A stretch of 64,000 nucleotides of DNA from Glutamicibacter sp. JL.03c (GTDB lineage: Bacteria > Actinomycetota > Actinomycetes > Actinomycetales > Micrococcaceae), in the NCBI RefSeq assembly GCF_025854375.1, contig NZ_CP107575.1:2666001-2730000 (forward strand), read 5' to 3'. Under the pieces are notes generated by a model. The model did not search any database. It was not told the DNA's origin and saw nothing but the letters and a program-made list of their open reading frames with translations. The position numbers were made by a program, and so were the translations under genes. Positions 1 to 8,512 of this stretch are shown piece by piece. Every line of letters starts with the position of its first letter. Position 1 is the first letter of the stretch.

Positions 1-525
1 CGCGCCCAGCGGCTCATCAAGCAGGAGCACCTGCGGGCGGTTGACCAGCGCGCGGGCCAGGGCCACGCGCTGCTGCTGGCCGCCGGAAAGCTGTGCCGGC
101 TTGCGGTTGGCCAGATGGATGAGCTCCACCAGTTCCAGTCCGGCTTTGGCCTTGGCTATCGCCTGCTTGTCCTTTGTGCGCTTGAGCCCGAAGGCCACGT
201 TCTCCAGTACCGACATGTGCGGGAATAGCGCGTAGGACTGGAAGACCGTGTTGACCGGGCGGCGGTGGCTCGGCAACGCGGTCACATCCTGCCCGCCGAT
301 CGAAATGCTGCCTTCGCTGGGCGCCTCCAGGCCCGCGATCATGCGCAGGGTCGTGGATTTGCCGCAGCCCGAGGGGCCGAGCAGCGCGAAGAAGGTGCCG
401 GAGGGAACCAGCAGATCCAGCTCCTCGACCGCGGTGAAGCTGGCGAACCGCTTCGAAAGGCCCGAAAGGTGCAGATCAGCCCCCGCGGTCGCGGTATTCT
501 CAGTTCGTTCTGCCAATGTAGTCAT
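1..525 (-). CDS. ABC transporter ATP-binding protein, polyamine type (partial)
   Basis: This is the N-terminal 175 residues of an ABC ATPase; the rest lies beyond the left edge. It would power import of putrescine, spermidine or a similar cation. The Walker A motif GPSGCGKST is at about residues 50-58, followed by the Q-loop VFQSYALF, the signature LSGGQQQR, and a Walker B that ends at the edge as LLLDEPLGA. The ATG at 525 lies 32 bp downstream of the binding-protein gene on the same strand, so the two are probably one operon with permeases further left. The PotA/FbpC-like group is clear, but the substrate is inferred from the neighbouring binding protein and aminotransferase. Confidence 0.9.
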   Translation of the reverse strand, partial: MTTLAERTENTATAGADLHLSGLSKRFASFTAVEELDLLVPSGTFFALLGPSGCGKSTTLRMIAGLEAPSEGSISIGGQDVTALPSHRRPVNTVFQSYALFPHMSVLENVAFGLKRTKDKQAIAKAKAGLELVELIHLANRKPAQLSGGQQQRVALARALVNRPQVLLLDEPLGA

Positions 526-557
526 ACCCCTATCACTTCCTGAAAATTCGCTCTGGC

Positions 558-1784
558 CTAGGCGCCGATCGCGTCTTGGAACTGCGAGCTCAGCGTGGAT
601 TCCTCATCTGCATCCAGCGAGCGGAAGACGTGCGCGTTGGCCAGGTCCTCGTCGGTCGGGAAGATCAGCGGGTTTTCCATCAGCTCCGGGTCGATCTTCT
701 CCATCTCCTCCTTGGCGCCGGCCACCGGGCAGATGTAGTTCACATAGGCGGCGACCTCGGCGGCCACGGCCGGATCGTAGTAGAAGTCCATGAGCTTCTC
801 CGCGTTGGTCTTGCGCGGGGAGGCTACCGGAACCATCAGGTTGTCGCTCCACAGGGTGCCGCCGGCCTCCGGGATCACGAACTCCCACTGGTCGTCGTTC
901 TCGAAGTTCATCTGCACCAGGTCGCCTGACCACACGATGCCGGCGATCGCGTCTCCGGAGATGAAGTCCTGCTTGTAGGAGTTGCCCTTGACCTGGCGGA
1001 TCTGGCCGTTGTCGATGTTCTGGCGCAGCACGTCCGCGGCCGCGCCGAATTCCGACTCGCCCCACTCTCCTGCCAGGTCCACGCCGTTTTGCAGCATGAG
1101 CAGGCCCATGGTGTCGCGCATTTCGTCGAGCACTGTCACGCGGCCCTTCAGCGCCGGATCCCAGAGGTCTTCCACGCTCTTCAGGCCCTTCGGGAAGGCC
1201 TTCTTGTTCCAGGCGATGCCCGCGTAGCCGGTCTGCCAGGTCAGCGAGTGCTTGCGTCCTGGATCGAAGTCGACATTCTGCAGGCTGGGCAGCAGGTTGG
1301 CCGAGTTCGGGATGTTATCCAGGTTCAGCTCCTGGGTGTAGCCCTGGCGGATCAGGCGCCCGGCCATCCAGTCGGTCAGGGTGATGATGTCCTGGCCGAT
1401 GTCCTGGCCGGACTTCAGCTGGCCTTGGACCTTGCCGTAGTAGGAGTCGTTGCCGTCGATGTCTTCGGCGTAGTTGACCTTGATGCCGCTCTGCTTGGTG
1501 AAGGCGTCCAGGGTCGGGTAGGTCTTCTTCTTGTCGTCGTAGTCCAGGTACAAAGTCCAGTTGGCCCAGTTCACGGTGGGGTCGGACTCGGAAACGTCGG
1601 TCACCGATACCTCGGACTTGGTGCCGCTGGAGCCGCCGGTGCCGCAGGCTGCCAGCAGTCCGGTCAATCCCAGGGCACCGGCGGTGGACAGCACAGATCG
1701 GCGGGAAAAGCTTCGTTGGCCCATGGCCTGGACCAGTGCGCGAATTTGTGGATCTTGGGGTAGACGTCGTTGCGAGTGCGACAT
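558..1784 (-). CDS. Polyamine-type ABC transporter substrate-binding lipoprotein (PotD-like)
   Basis: This 408-residue extracytoplasmic binding protein would capture putrescine or spermidine for the ATPase encoded just downstream. The N-terminus has a twin-arginine motif (SRRSVLS), a hydrophobic stretch and a lipobox LLAAC near residue 47, so it is probably Tat-exported and lipid-anchored. The mature part has the family's type-2 periplasmic-binding fold signatures, for example VNWANWTLYLD, DIITLTDWMAGRLI and YVNYICPVAGA. It is the first gene of a leftward operon. The 214 bp up to the divergent Lrp-type regulator must hold both promoters. Substrate specificity is inferred and not visible in single residues. 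Confidence 0.9.
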   Translation of the reverse strand: MSHSQRRLPQDPQIRALVQAMGQRSFSRRSVLSTAGALGLTGLLAACGTGGSSGTKSEVSVTDVSESDPTVNWANWTLYLDYDDKKKTYPTLDAFTKQSGIKVNYAEDIDGNDSYYGKVQGQLKSGQDIGQDIITLTDWMAGRLIRQGYTQELNLDNIPNSANLLPSLQNVDFDPGRKHSLTWQTGYAGIAWNKKAFPKGLKSVEDLWDPALKGRVTVLDEMRDTMGLLMLQNGVDLAGEWGESEFGAAADVLRQNIDNGQIRQVKGNSYKQDFISGDAIAGIVWSGDLVQMNFENDDQWEFVIPEAGGTLWSDNLMVPVASPRKTNAEKLMDFYYDPAVAAEVAAYVNYICPVAGAKEEMEKIDPELMENPLIFPTDEDLANAHVFRSLDADEESTLSSQFQDAIGA

Positions 1785-1998
1785 GGCATCCGTCCTAACA
1801 TTTGCGAAATGTGAGCTGGCACATACGGAAAGTGATGTCGTTCATCCTGTCAGCAATGCAAAAGCCAAACAAGACCTGAACAAAAGATTCCCCAGATATT
1901 TAACGAATCAGAAACGAGAAACTTACAAAAATACCCCTTTCGCAACTGAATCAGTGGCTGTAGGGTCGGTTCAAAGCCCACAGACCTAGGAGGTCGAT

Positions 1999-2466
1999 AT
2001 GACGTTACCCTCGCACTCAGCACAGGCCATCGACGAAATTTCCAAGGAGATCATCGAGCAGCTGCAGGAAGACGGGCGCCGTTCCTATGCCGCCATCGGC
2101 AAAGCAGTCGGACTGAGTGAAGCAGCCGTACGCCAACGCGTGCAGAAGCTGGTCGAGAGTCGCGTTATGCAAATCGTCGCAGTCACCAACCCGTTGGAGC
2201 TGGGGTTCACCCGCCAGGCCATGATCAGCGTCGTCGCGAACGACGACATCAGCGGCACCGCCGATCGCATCGCCGAACTGCCCGAAGTGGACTACTGCCT
2301 GGTCACCACCGGAACCGCCGACATCCTCGCCGAGGTCATCTGCTCAAGCGATGAAGACCTGCTGCGCGTGATCGGGGCGATCCGCGGGATCGACGGAGTG
2401 CTCAGCACCAATACCTTCACCTACCTTTCACTGAAAAAACAGGAATACAACTGGGGAACACGATGA
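1999..2466 (+). CDS. Lrp/AsnC family transcriptional regulator
   Basis: This 155-residue DNA-binding regulator has an N-terminal winged helix-turn-helix (about residues 14-60, IIEQLQEDGRRSYAAIGKAV and on) and a C-terminal RAM ligand-binding domain (about 70-145). A strong Shine-Dalgarno AGGAGGT lies 6 bases before the ATG. Its stop overlaps the next start as ATGA, so it is translationally coupled to the class III aminotransferase. It is divergent from the polyamine uptake operon. I infer that it senses an amine or amino acid and controls both sides, as Lrp-type regulators beside catabolic aminotransferases often do. Confidence 0.92.
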   Translation: MTLPSHSAQAIDEISKEIIEQLQEDGRRSYAAIGKAVGLSEAAVRQRVQKLVESRVMQIVAVTNPLELGFTRQAMISVVANDDISGTADRIAELPEVDYCLVTTGTADILAEVICSSDEDLLRVIGAIRGIDGVLSTNTFTYLSLKKQEYNWGTR

Positions 2467-3842
2467 ACACACCACGTGGTACCGATCGCCAGCAGGCCGC
2501 TCGCGATCACCTTTGGATGCACATGGCCCGGCACTCCGGGATCTCCCAAGGCGCGCAGGTTCCGATCATTGCGCGCGGCGACGGGCACAAGATCTATGAC
2601 GACGCCGGCCGCGAATACTTCGACGGGCTCGCCGGCCTGTTTGTGGTCAACGCTGGGCACGGGCGCGCCGAACTAGCTGAGGCCATGGCGAAGCAGGCCG
2701 AGAAGCTGGCTTTCATGCCGCTCTGGTCCTACGCTCACGAACCCGCCATCGACCTGGCCGAACGCCTGGCCAGCTACGCGCCGGGCGATTTGAACCGCGT
2801 CTTCTTCACCACCGGTGGCGGCGAAGCGGTGGAGTCGGCCTTCAAGCTGGCCAAGCAGCACTTCAAGATGAAGGGCAAGCCGGGCAAGACCAAGGTCATC
2901 TCGCGCGCTCTGGCCTACCACGGCACCCCGCAGGGAGCCCTGGCCATCACCTCGCTGCCTGACATGAAGACCCCGTTCGAGCCGCTGGTGCCAGGCACCT
3001 TCCGCGTGCCGAACACCAACTTCTACCGGGCACCTGAAATGTTCGCGGAGAACGAGAAGGACTTCGGCCTCTGGGCTGCGGAGCGCATCCGCGAAGCCAT
3101 CGAATTCGAAGGCCCCGATACCGTGGCCGCGGTCTTCCTGGAACCGGTGCAGAACTCCGGCGGCTGCTTCCCGCCTCCCCCGGGCTACTTCGATCGGGTG
3201 CGGGAAATCTGCGACGAATACGACGTGCTGCTGGTCTCCGACGAGACCATCTGCGCCTTCGGGCGCATCGGCTCGATGTTCGCCTGCAATGACTTCGGCT
3301 ACGTGCCCGACATCATCACCTCCGCCAAGGCGCTGACCAGCGGCTATGTCCCGCTGGGCGTGATGGTCGTCTCCGACAAGCTGTTCGAGCCCTTCACCAA
3401 GGGGGATAACACCTTCTACCACGGCTACACTTTCGGCGGCCACCCGGTCGCTGCCGCGGTGGCGATGGCCAACCTCGATATCTTCGAACGCGAGGGCCTG
3501 AACGATCACGTGAAGAACAACGCCGATGCCTTCAAGGCGACGCTGGGCAAGCTGACCGACCTGGACATCGTTGGCGATGTGCGCGGGGCTGGCTACTTCT
3601 ACGGGATCGAACTGGTCAAGGACAAGAGCACCAAACAGACCTTCAACGACGAGGAGTCCGAGCGGCTGCTGCGCGGCTACCTCTCCCCTGCCCTATGGGA
3701 GGCCGGGCTGTATTGCCGTGCGGACGATCGCGGAGACCCGGTCATCCAGCTGGCGCCGCCGATCACCATCGGGCAACCGGAGTTCGATCAGATCGAGTCG
3801 ATCCTGCGCACGGTGCTGAAAGAGGCAGCCAGCAAGATCTAG
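2463..3842 (+). CDS. Class III aminotransferase (putrescine/omega-amine:pyruvate type)
   Basis: This 459-residue PLP-dependent fold-type I enzyme moves an omega-amino group to pyruvate or a 2-oxo acid. The Schiff-base lysine is Lys289 in SAKALTSGYVPLGV. The PLP-phosphate and cofactor-ring motifs TTGGGEAVESAFKLAK and LLVSDETICAFGR are also present. The start overlaps the regulator stop by four bases. Its place beside a polyamine importer suggests putrescine, cadaverine or a related diamine as donor, giving an aminoaldehyde. Beta-alanine or 4-aminobutyrate are alternatives. The aminobutyraldehyde-type dehydrogenase at about 24.7 kb could take the product further. Confidence 0.88.
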   Translation: MNTPRGTDRQQAARDHLWMHMARHSGISQGAQVPIIARGDGHKIYDDAGREYFDGLAGLFVVNAGHGRAELAEAMAKQAEKLAFMPLWSYAHEPAIDLAERLASYAPGDLNRVFFTTGGGEAVESAFKLAKQHFKMKGKPGKTKVISRALAYHGTPQGALAITSLPDMKTPFEPLVPGTFRVPNTNFYRAPEMFAENEKDFGLWAAERIREAIEFEGPDTVAAVFLEPVQNSGGCFPPPPGYFDRVREICDEYDVLLVSDETICAFGRIGSMFACNDFGYVPDIITSAKALTSGYVPLGVMVVSDKLFEPFTKGDNTFYHGYTFGGHPVAAAVAMANLDIFEREGLNDHVKNNADAFKATLGKLTDLDIVGDVRGAGYFYGIELVKDKSTKQTFNDEESERLLRGYLSPALWEAGLYCRADDRGDPVIQLAPPITIGQPEFDQIESILRTVLKEAASKI

Positions 3843-3846
3843 TGCT

Positions 3847-3877
3847 TATGGCCCGCGGGTGCAACCTGCGGGCCATA
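3847..3877 (+). terminator. Hairpin after the aminotransferase
   Basis: A perfect 10-bp inverted repeat (TATGGCCCGC with GCGGGCCATA) starts 4 bases after the stop codon, and a few inner pairs extend it. There is no long T-run, so this is a weak intrinsic terminator or an mRNA-stabilising hairpin. Confidence 0.6.
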
Positions 3878-4008
3878 AATCTGCAAGTCAGCGTCATATG
3901 AAGCACCCTATCTTCACGTTTTTTCGCTCAATTGGTGCTTTGTGTCATAGGCCACTACTCTGTGGTCTAGGGCGATGTAGATCGCCTTGGGAAGATGGCA
4001 GGAAGCTC

Positions 4009-5067
4009 ATGACTTTGGAACCGACCAGAATCAGGCTCGCGCGGGAACGCGCGGCTTTGAGCCGGTCTGCCCTGGCCGCGTCCTTGGGCATCTGCGAGCG
4101 GGAACTGGCCCGGGCGCCGGAGCGGCTGGGCAATGACCTGGCTGACGCGCTCGGATGCACCCCGCGTTATTTCCACCTGCCTGCTGCCAATGGCATCGAT
4201 ACCGAACGCATTTTCTTCCGCAGTCCCCGGCGAACCAGCACCGCGCAGAAGCGGGCCGCTGCCGCTGTCGGCCGCACCGGCGTGGAGCTTTACCGCCTGA
4301 TCACGCAGAACTTCGCCTTGCCAGCCACCGAGGTGCCGGATCTGTCCGGATTTTCGCCGGTTGATGCGGCCGGGCAATTGCGCCTGGATTGGGGCCTGGG
4401 CTGCGGGGTGCTGCCCGATGTGCTGCACCTGCTCGAATCCCGCGGGGTGCGGGTGCTGAGCCTGCCGCCTGAACTCGATGCGGTGAAGACCTTCAGCTTC
4501 TGGGAGGATTCCCAGGCCTACATCTTCCTGGCCTCCGGGTCCGCGAAGGCCCGCCGTTTTGCCCTCGCCCACGAATTGGGGCACTTGCTGCTGCATTCAT
4601 CGCTGGGAGCAGGCAGCGAACAGGTAGCGGCCGCGGAACTGGAAGCCGATCACTTTGCCGCCCAGCTCCTGCTGCCGGCATTATCCTTGCAGATGCGGAT
4701 TTCCAATTCCCTGCAGATCCCGCAGCTGCTCACGCTCGAAGAACATTTCGGGGTGCCAGCCACGGTGATCCTGGCTCATAGCCGGGCCAGCGGCTTGCTG
4801 GGCGAAAAGGCCTACTGCTGGCTCTCACAGGAGATCGCGTTCGAAGCGCCGGCACCGGTAGAGCCGGTCACCTCCCGGGTCTTCTCGCTGGTCTTCCCTT
4901 CGCTGCAGCTGGAGCATCGGGCCAGCACCTCGGTGATCGCCCGCGAGCTGGGACTGCGCGAGGAGCACATCCATGAGCTGACGTTTGGGCAGGCCTTCGT
5001 CGTGCTGGGCGGCCAGAACCAGCAGGAGCCCGGCGAAATCCATCGCGGGCACCTGCGCGCGTTGTAG
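4009..5067 (+). CDS. XRE-type HTH / ImmA-IrrE metallopeptidase-like regulator
   Basis: This 352-residue protein has an N-terminal helix-turn-helix (about residues 5-60, RIRLARERAALSRSALAASL) joined to an ImmA/IrrE zinc peptidase domain. The zinc motif HELGH is at residues 188-192, with the downstream acidic ligand in ELEADHFAAQLLLP. Family members cleave repressors or act as short-chain acyl-CoA or stress regulators. The open frame continues upstream to 3859, but the upstream residues look non-coding and the ATG at 4009, preceded by GGAAG, gives the normal family N-terminus. There is no phage-like neighbour, so a chromosomal stress or metabolic regulator is more likely than a phage or ICE switch. 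No target is evident. Confidence 0.85.
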   Translation: MTLEPTRIRLARERAALSRSALAASLGICERELARAPERLGNDLADALGCTPRYFHLPAANGIDTERIFFRSPRRTSTAQKRAAAAVGRTGVELYRLITQNFALPATEVPDLSGFSPVDAAGQLRLDWGLGCGVLPDVLHLLESRGVRVLSLPPELDAVKTFSFWEDSQAYIFLASGSAKARRFALAHELGHLLLHSSLGAGSEQVAAAELEADHFAAQLLLPALSLQMRISNSLQIPQLLTLEEHFGVPATVILAHSRASGLLGEKAYCWLSQEIAFEAPAPVEPVTSRVFSLVFPSLQLEHRASTSVIARELGLREEHIHELTFGQAFVVLGGQNQQEPGEIHRGHLRAL

Positions 5068-5077
5068 CCAGCGCCCT

Positions 5078-6796
5078 TCAGGGCTCGACGATGTCAACGT
5101 CGAGCTGCCCTGCGCGCCATTGCGCGGTCATCCGCTGTGCCAGGTCCTCGGCGGCCAAAGCCTCTTCCGGCGTCATGAAATAGGTGTTGATCCGCAATTG
5201 CTGGTCGGGGTCCAGATCCGGCGGGAGCAAGACCATGGGCCGGCAGCCCGGGATTTTCACCGCGTGGAAGAGCCCGCAGTGGCGTTCTACGTGATGGACC
5301 GGGCAACACAGGGATGCCGAATGGATGTCGGTGCATCCGCCCTTCTCCCACGCGTCAAGATGGTCCAGTTCGCAGCGTTCGACGGGCATGGCGCAGCCCG
5401 GGTAGGCGCACCCGCGGTAGGCGGCGCGGATCGTCCGGCCCTGCGCCTTGGTGAACAGGCGCTGGGTTCGGCCCAAGTCAAGTGGCAGGGATCGGCCGTT
5501 GAGGATGACCGGGTAGATTCCGGCGTTGCACATGGCGGCGCGCAGTTCGCCCGGCGAGAAGCCGAGGCCCGAGGAGCTGACGGCATAGCGCGGCGCGCCA
5601 CTGAGCATTTTCTCGTAGTCCAGAATGATGCTGACTTGAGCGGTGGCCAGGCCGGCGCGGTTGGACTCCGCTGCGTTGTTCGCTCGGTGGTCTTTGAGCA
5701 GTAGTGCCATGAGGCCGATCAGCCGGCGCCGTTCGGGTTTCAGGTCTTCCCATGCGGGGGCTGGTTCGCCGGCAGCACCTGCGGTTCCGGCGGCATCCGG
5801 TTCGGCACCGGCCTCGGGGTCGGGTTGTGCGTCGGCGTCAGGTTCGGCGCCGAGGTCGGGATCCGGGCCGGGCGGGTCGGTATTGCCCTCGCGAGCCCAG
5901 TCGGGCTTGGTGGCTTCATCGTCCCAGCCCTCGCCCGGATCGCCGGTGAATTCACCCTCAGCTTCCTGCAGCCCCTGGCGGTCCCCGGCCTGGGTGGCCG
6001 GGTTGCCGGTGCTGGCGAAATGGGCCTCGATCGCCGCGGCTTGGGAAGGCAGAACGCGCAGGATGTATTCGATCAGCCCGCGGCGGGTGCCCCGGCGGAA
6101 CAGGCCGACCTCGTCCAGCAGCGCTTTGAGCGGACGCTTGCCGGCCTTGACCTGGGCGACCATGGTGGCGATGTGCTTGCGCGCGGATTTCGGTTCGCTG
6201 TGCATCAGCTGGCGGGCGTCGGACTGCAGGCGCTGCTTTTGTTCGGCGCCGGCCGCACCCGCCGGCAGGTCCTTGCGGGTGGAGTGCAGCTTCAGCGCGG
6301 TGGCGGCCAACAGACGCGGATCGAGGGCGGGATCGGCGAAGTCCTCGGCCAGATCCTCGAGCCAGGGTTCGGTGGGCGCCCCGGACTCATCCACCCCGCC
6401 GATCAGGCAGTCGGCCTGGATGAGCCGGTCGTGGGCGGTGCTGCGCGGAATATCCAGCCAGTCCTGCATGAAGGAGCGGGCCGAGCGGAAGGCGGTGCGC
6501 CCTGCGGTGGTGCGGCCTTCAGCGGCGGCGAAGTGGTCCATGGTGGGATCGGCGCCGGCCTGGGCGGCGGCGTGCAAGGAGGGCTGGTCGAGCTTGTGGG
6601 CACCGGTGCGGCGCAGCGCATGGGCGGCCTCGATCTGCGCGCGGGATTGCCCGGCACCCAGCGTTTCGAGCAGCAGGCCGAAGCATGCGGCATGGCCGGC
6701 GGAGAGTCCCGGGTCGCTGAGCGCAGCGGTAGCCGCGGCGAGAAGTTCGCTCGCGGCGGCCAGATTGGCCAGGGCTTGGGCGGTTGCTGTGCTCAT
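5078..6796 (-). CDS. DUF222 domain / HNH endonuclease signature protein
   Basis: This protein of about 572 residues has the DUF222 (13E12-type) domain in its N-terminal half and a C-terminal HNH motif. The HNH part is seen as CAYPGCAMPVERCELDHL followed by CCPVHHVERHCG. Between them lies an acidic Pro/Asp/Glu/Ala-rich linker (roughly residues 290-350). Such proteins occur in many copies in actinobacterial genomes, and their function is not established; a nuclease role is assumed from the HNH fold. The ATG at 6796 is preferred. An in-frame GTG five codons upstream (6811) is possible, and neither has a convincing ribosome site. It converges on the ImmA-type gene with only 10 bp between the stops. 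Confidence 0.88.
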   Translation of the reverse strand: MSTATAQALANLAAASELLAAATAALSDPGLSAGHAACFGLLLETLGAGQSRAQIEAAHALRRTGAHKLDQPSLHAAAQAGADPTMDHFAAAEGRTTAGRTAFRSARSFMQDWLDIPRSTAHDRLIQADCLIGGVDESGAPTEPWLEDLAEDFADPALDPRLLAATALKLHSTRKDLPAGAAGAEQKQRLQSDARQLMHSEPKSARKHIATMVAQVKAGKRPLKALLDEVGLFRRGTRRGLIEYILRVLPSQAAAIEAHFASTGNPATQAGDRQGLQEAEGEFTGDPGEGWDDEATKPDWAREGNTDPPGPDPDLGAEPDADAQPDPEAGAEPDAAGTAGAAGEPAPAWEDLKPERRRLIGLMALLLKDHRANNAAESNRAGLATAQVSIILDYEKMLSGAPRYAVSSSGLGFSPGELRAAMCNAGIYPVILNGRSLPLDLGRTQRLFTKAQGRTIRAAYRGCAYPGCAMPVERCELDHLDAWEKGGCTDIHSASLCCPVHHVERHCGLFHAVKIPGCRPMVLLPPDLDPDQQLRINTYFMTPEEALAAEDLAQRMTAQWRAGQLDVDIVEP

Positions 6797-6868
6797 GGAC
6801 CCAGCGTGCACTCTGGTGCGCAGGGTGGACCGGTGCCGGGATCGAACTGTGGATAGGCCGGCGCAGGC

Positions 6869-8395
6869 CTATCCGTGCATGCGGTACCAGAGCAGCGCCA
6901 CTTGCAAGCTGGCGCGGGATTCAGCGGAGTCCAGCACCACGCCGAGCTTGGCTTCGAGCTTGGCCAGCCGGGCGTACAGGGTGGGGCGCGAGAGGTAGCC
7001 GGCCTTGGCCAGCGCGGACTTGTTGCCGCTGTGCGCGAGGTAGAGCTCGAGCAGGTCGAGTGCGGGTTCATCGATGGGGTTCAGCAGCGAGGCGAGCTCC
7101 GCGTGGGCGAAGGCGCGCATCCGGGCGTCGCTGCCCATGGCCGAGAGCACCCCGCGCAGGCGCAGGTCGGCGAAGCGGTAATAGGGCCGGGCGCGGGTGG
7201 GCAGATTCGGGACGATTTCCGCGACCTGCGCGGCCTGTTCCAGCCCGGTGATGGCGGCACCCAAGGGCCCTTCGGGGCCCACGCCGATGGCGACCGGCGC
7301 GGTGAGCTGTTCGGCCAGGCGCCGGGTGAAGCCCTGCAGGGTGGAGTCCACCAGTTCGCGGGCCCGCACCGGCAGCAGCAGCGAGAGGTAGCCGGGTTTG
7401 AGCAGGCCGGCGAGGATGCCCAGGTGCAGCGAGTCGGCGAGCTGATCGAGCTCCTCCAGCAGCGCGCGGTCCGCCAGCTGGGTTTCGGTGGCGCTGGCGG
7501 CCGCGGAGGTGGAGATGACCACCGGGGCATAGTAGGCGGCCGGGGCCAAGCCCAGGGCCTGGGTGCGGATGGCGAGCTCCTTGTCGCTGTAGCTGTGTCC
7601 GGCGGCCAGTTCGTGCAGGGTGGCGGTGCGGGTCTGGTAGAGCAGTTCGCGTTCGTCGCGCCCGGAGAGCCGGGCGATGGTCAGTGCCTGGCCGGCGCGT
7701 TCGAGGATCAGCGCGGCCCGGTCATCGTCGGCCAGCTCGGCCGGGACGATCAGCCGTCCCCAGCGCCGGCGGGCGGCGCCCACCGGGGTCTGCAGCCAGT
7801 TCTCCGTCCCGGTGGCACGCCCCGTGTGCTCCAGGTAGCCGACAAATTTGGAGCGGTTGATCCAGTTTTCCAGGTGCGCATCGGCGTGGGCGAGCACGCG
7901 GTGGCGGACATCTTCGAGCACCACCGGGGCGGACAATAAGCCGGCGGTGCGCGAGACGATCTGGGCTTCGTCGGCTTCGGTCAGCGAAAGCTCGGTGTAG
8001 ATTTCGTGCACGGAGCGCGAGAATTGCACCGCTTCGAGCTGCTGGGCCACCAGCAGCTGGTGGATGACCTCGGTGATCGCCACAAAGCGGGTGCGCCGGC
8101 GCAGCACGATCACCGGCAGGCCCAGATCTTCGACGCCAAGCACGCTTCCGCTGGTGTCCTCGATGATCACCCCGGAGGCGCCGGCGGCGCGCAATGCGGT
8201 GATGAACCCCGGGACATCGTGCACATTGCGCAGGGTGGTGAGCACCAGTTCGCGGCCCAGCAGCAGTTCGGTGTTCTCGCTGGATTCGGTCACGTGCACC
8301 CAGCGCAGTTCGGCTTCCAGCCCTTCGGCGCAGAGCACCTGCGGGTCGCCGGCCTGCACCACGGGCAGCTGGAGGACCTCGTTCACCGTCAGCAT
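6869..8395 (-). CDS. PucR family transcriptional regulator
   Basis: This 508-residue regulator has an N-terminal PucR sensor domain (LTVNEVLQLPVVQAGDPQVL at the start), a GGDEF-like middle region and a C-terminal PucR helix-turn-helix (NKSALAKAGYLSRPTLYARLAKLEAKLG). Relatives control purine, allantoin, 4-aminobutyrate or other nitrogen-compound catabolism. It is divergent from the semialdehyde dehydrogenase and aminotransferase operon, which is the obvious target. A dyad in the shared 117-bp promoter region is listed separately. Confidence 0.9.
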   Translation of the reverse strand: MLTVNEVLQLPVVQAGDPQVLCAEGLEAELRWVHVTESSENTELLLGRELVLTTLRNVHDVPGFITALRAAGASGVIIEDTSGSVLGVEDLGLPVIVLRRRTRFVAITEVIHQLLVAQQLEAVQFSRSVHEIYTELSLTEADEAQIVSRTAGLLSAPVVLEDVRHRVLAHADAHLENWINRSKFVGYLEHTGRATGTENWLQTPVGAARRRWGRLIVPAELADDDRAALILERAGQALTIARLSGRDERELLYQTRTATLHELAAGHSYSDKELAIRTQALGLAPAAYYAPVVISTSAAASATETQLADRALLEELDQLADSLHLGILAGLLKPGYLSLLLPVRARELVDSTLQGFTRRLAEQLTAPVAIGVGPEGPLGAAITGLEQAAQVAEIVPNLPTRARPYYRFADLRLRGVLSAMGSDARMRAFAHAELASLLNPIDEPALDLLELYLAHSGNKSALAKAGYLSRPTLYARLAKLEAKLGVVLDSAESRASLQVALLWYRMHG

Positions 8396-8424
8396 TTTTA
8401 CACTCCGTCATCGATCGTCCTTAA

Positions 8425-8471
8425 ATCATGACATAGTGCTGGTGTTCCAGGTCACCGCTATGGCCCATGAT
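8425..8471. promoter_or_regulatory. Interrupted dyad between pucR-type gene and mmsA
   Basis: Two inverted half-sites face each other: ATCATG-A-CATAG on the left and CTATG-GCC-CATGAT on the right, about 21 bases apart. They lie in the divergent promoter region, so this is a candidate operator for the PucR-type regulator. The pairing is visible in the sequence; the binding is inferred. Confidence 0.35.
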
Positions 8472-8512
8472 GAATACAAGCCCGATGAAAGACCGTGAAA
8501 GGAACACCCGCG

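Noticed and set aside
3978-5067. Phage or ICE module because of the HTH-ImmA protein beside an HNH protein
   Set aside because: No integrase, repressor pair, structural gene or attachment repeat is present; the neighbours are chromosomal metabolic genes.
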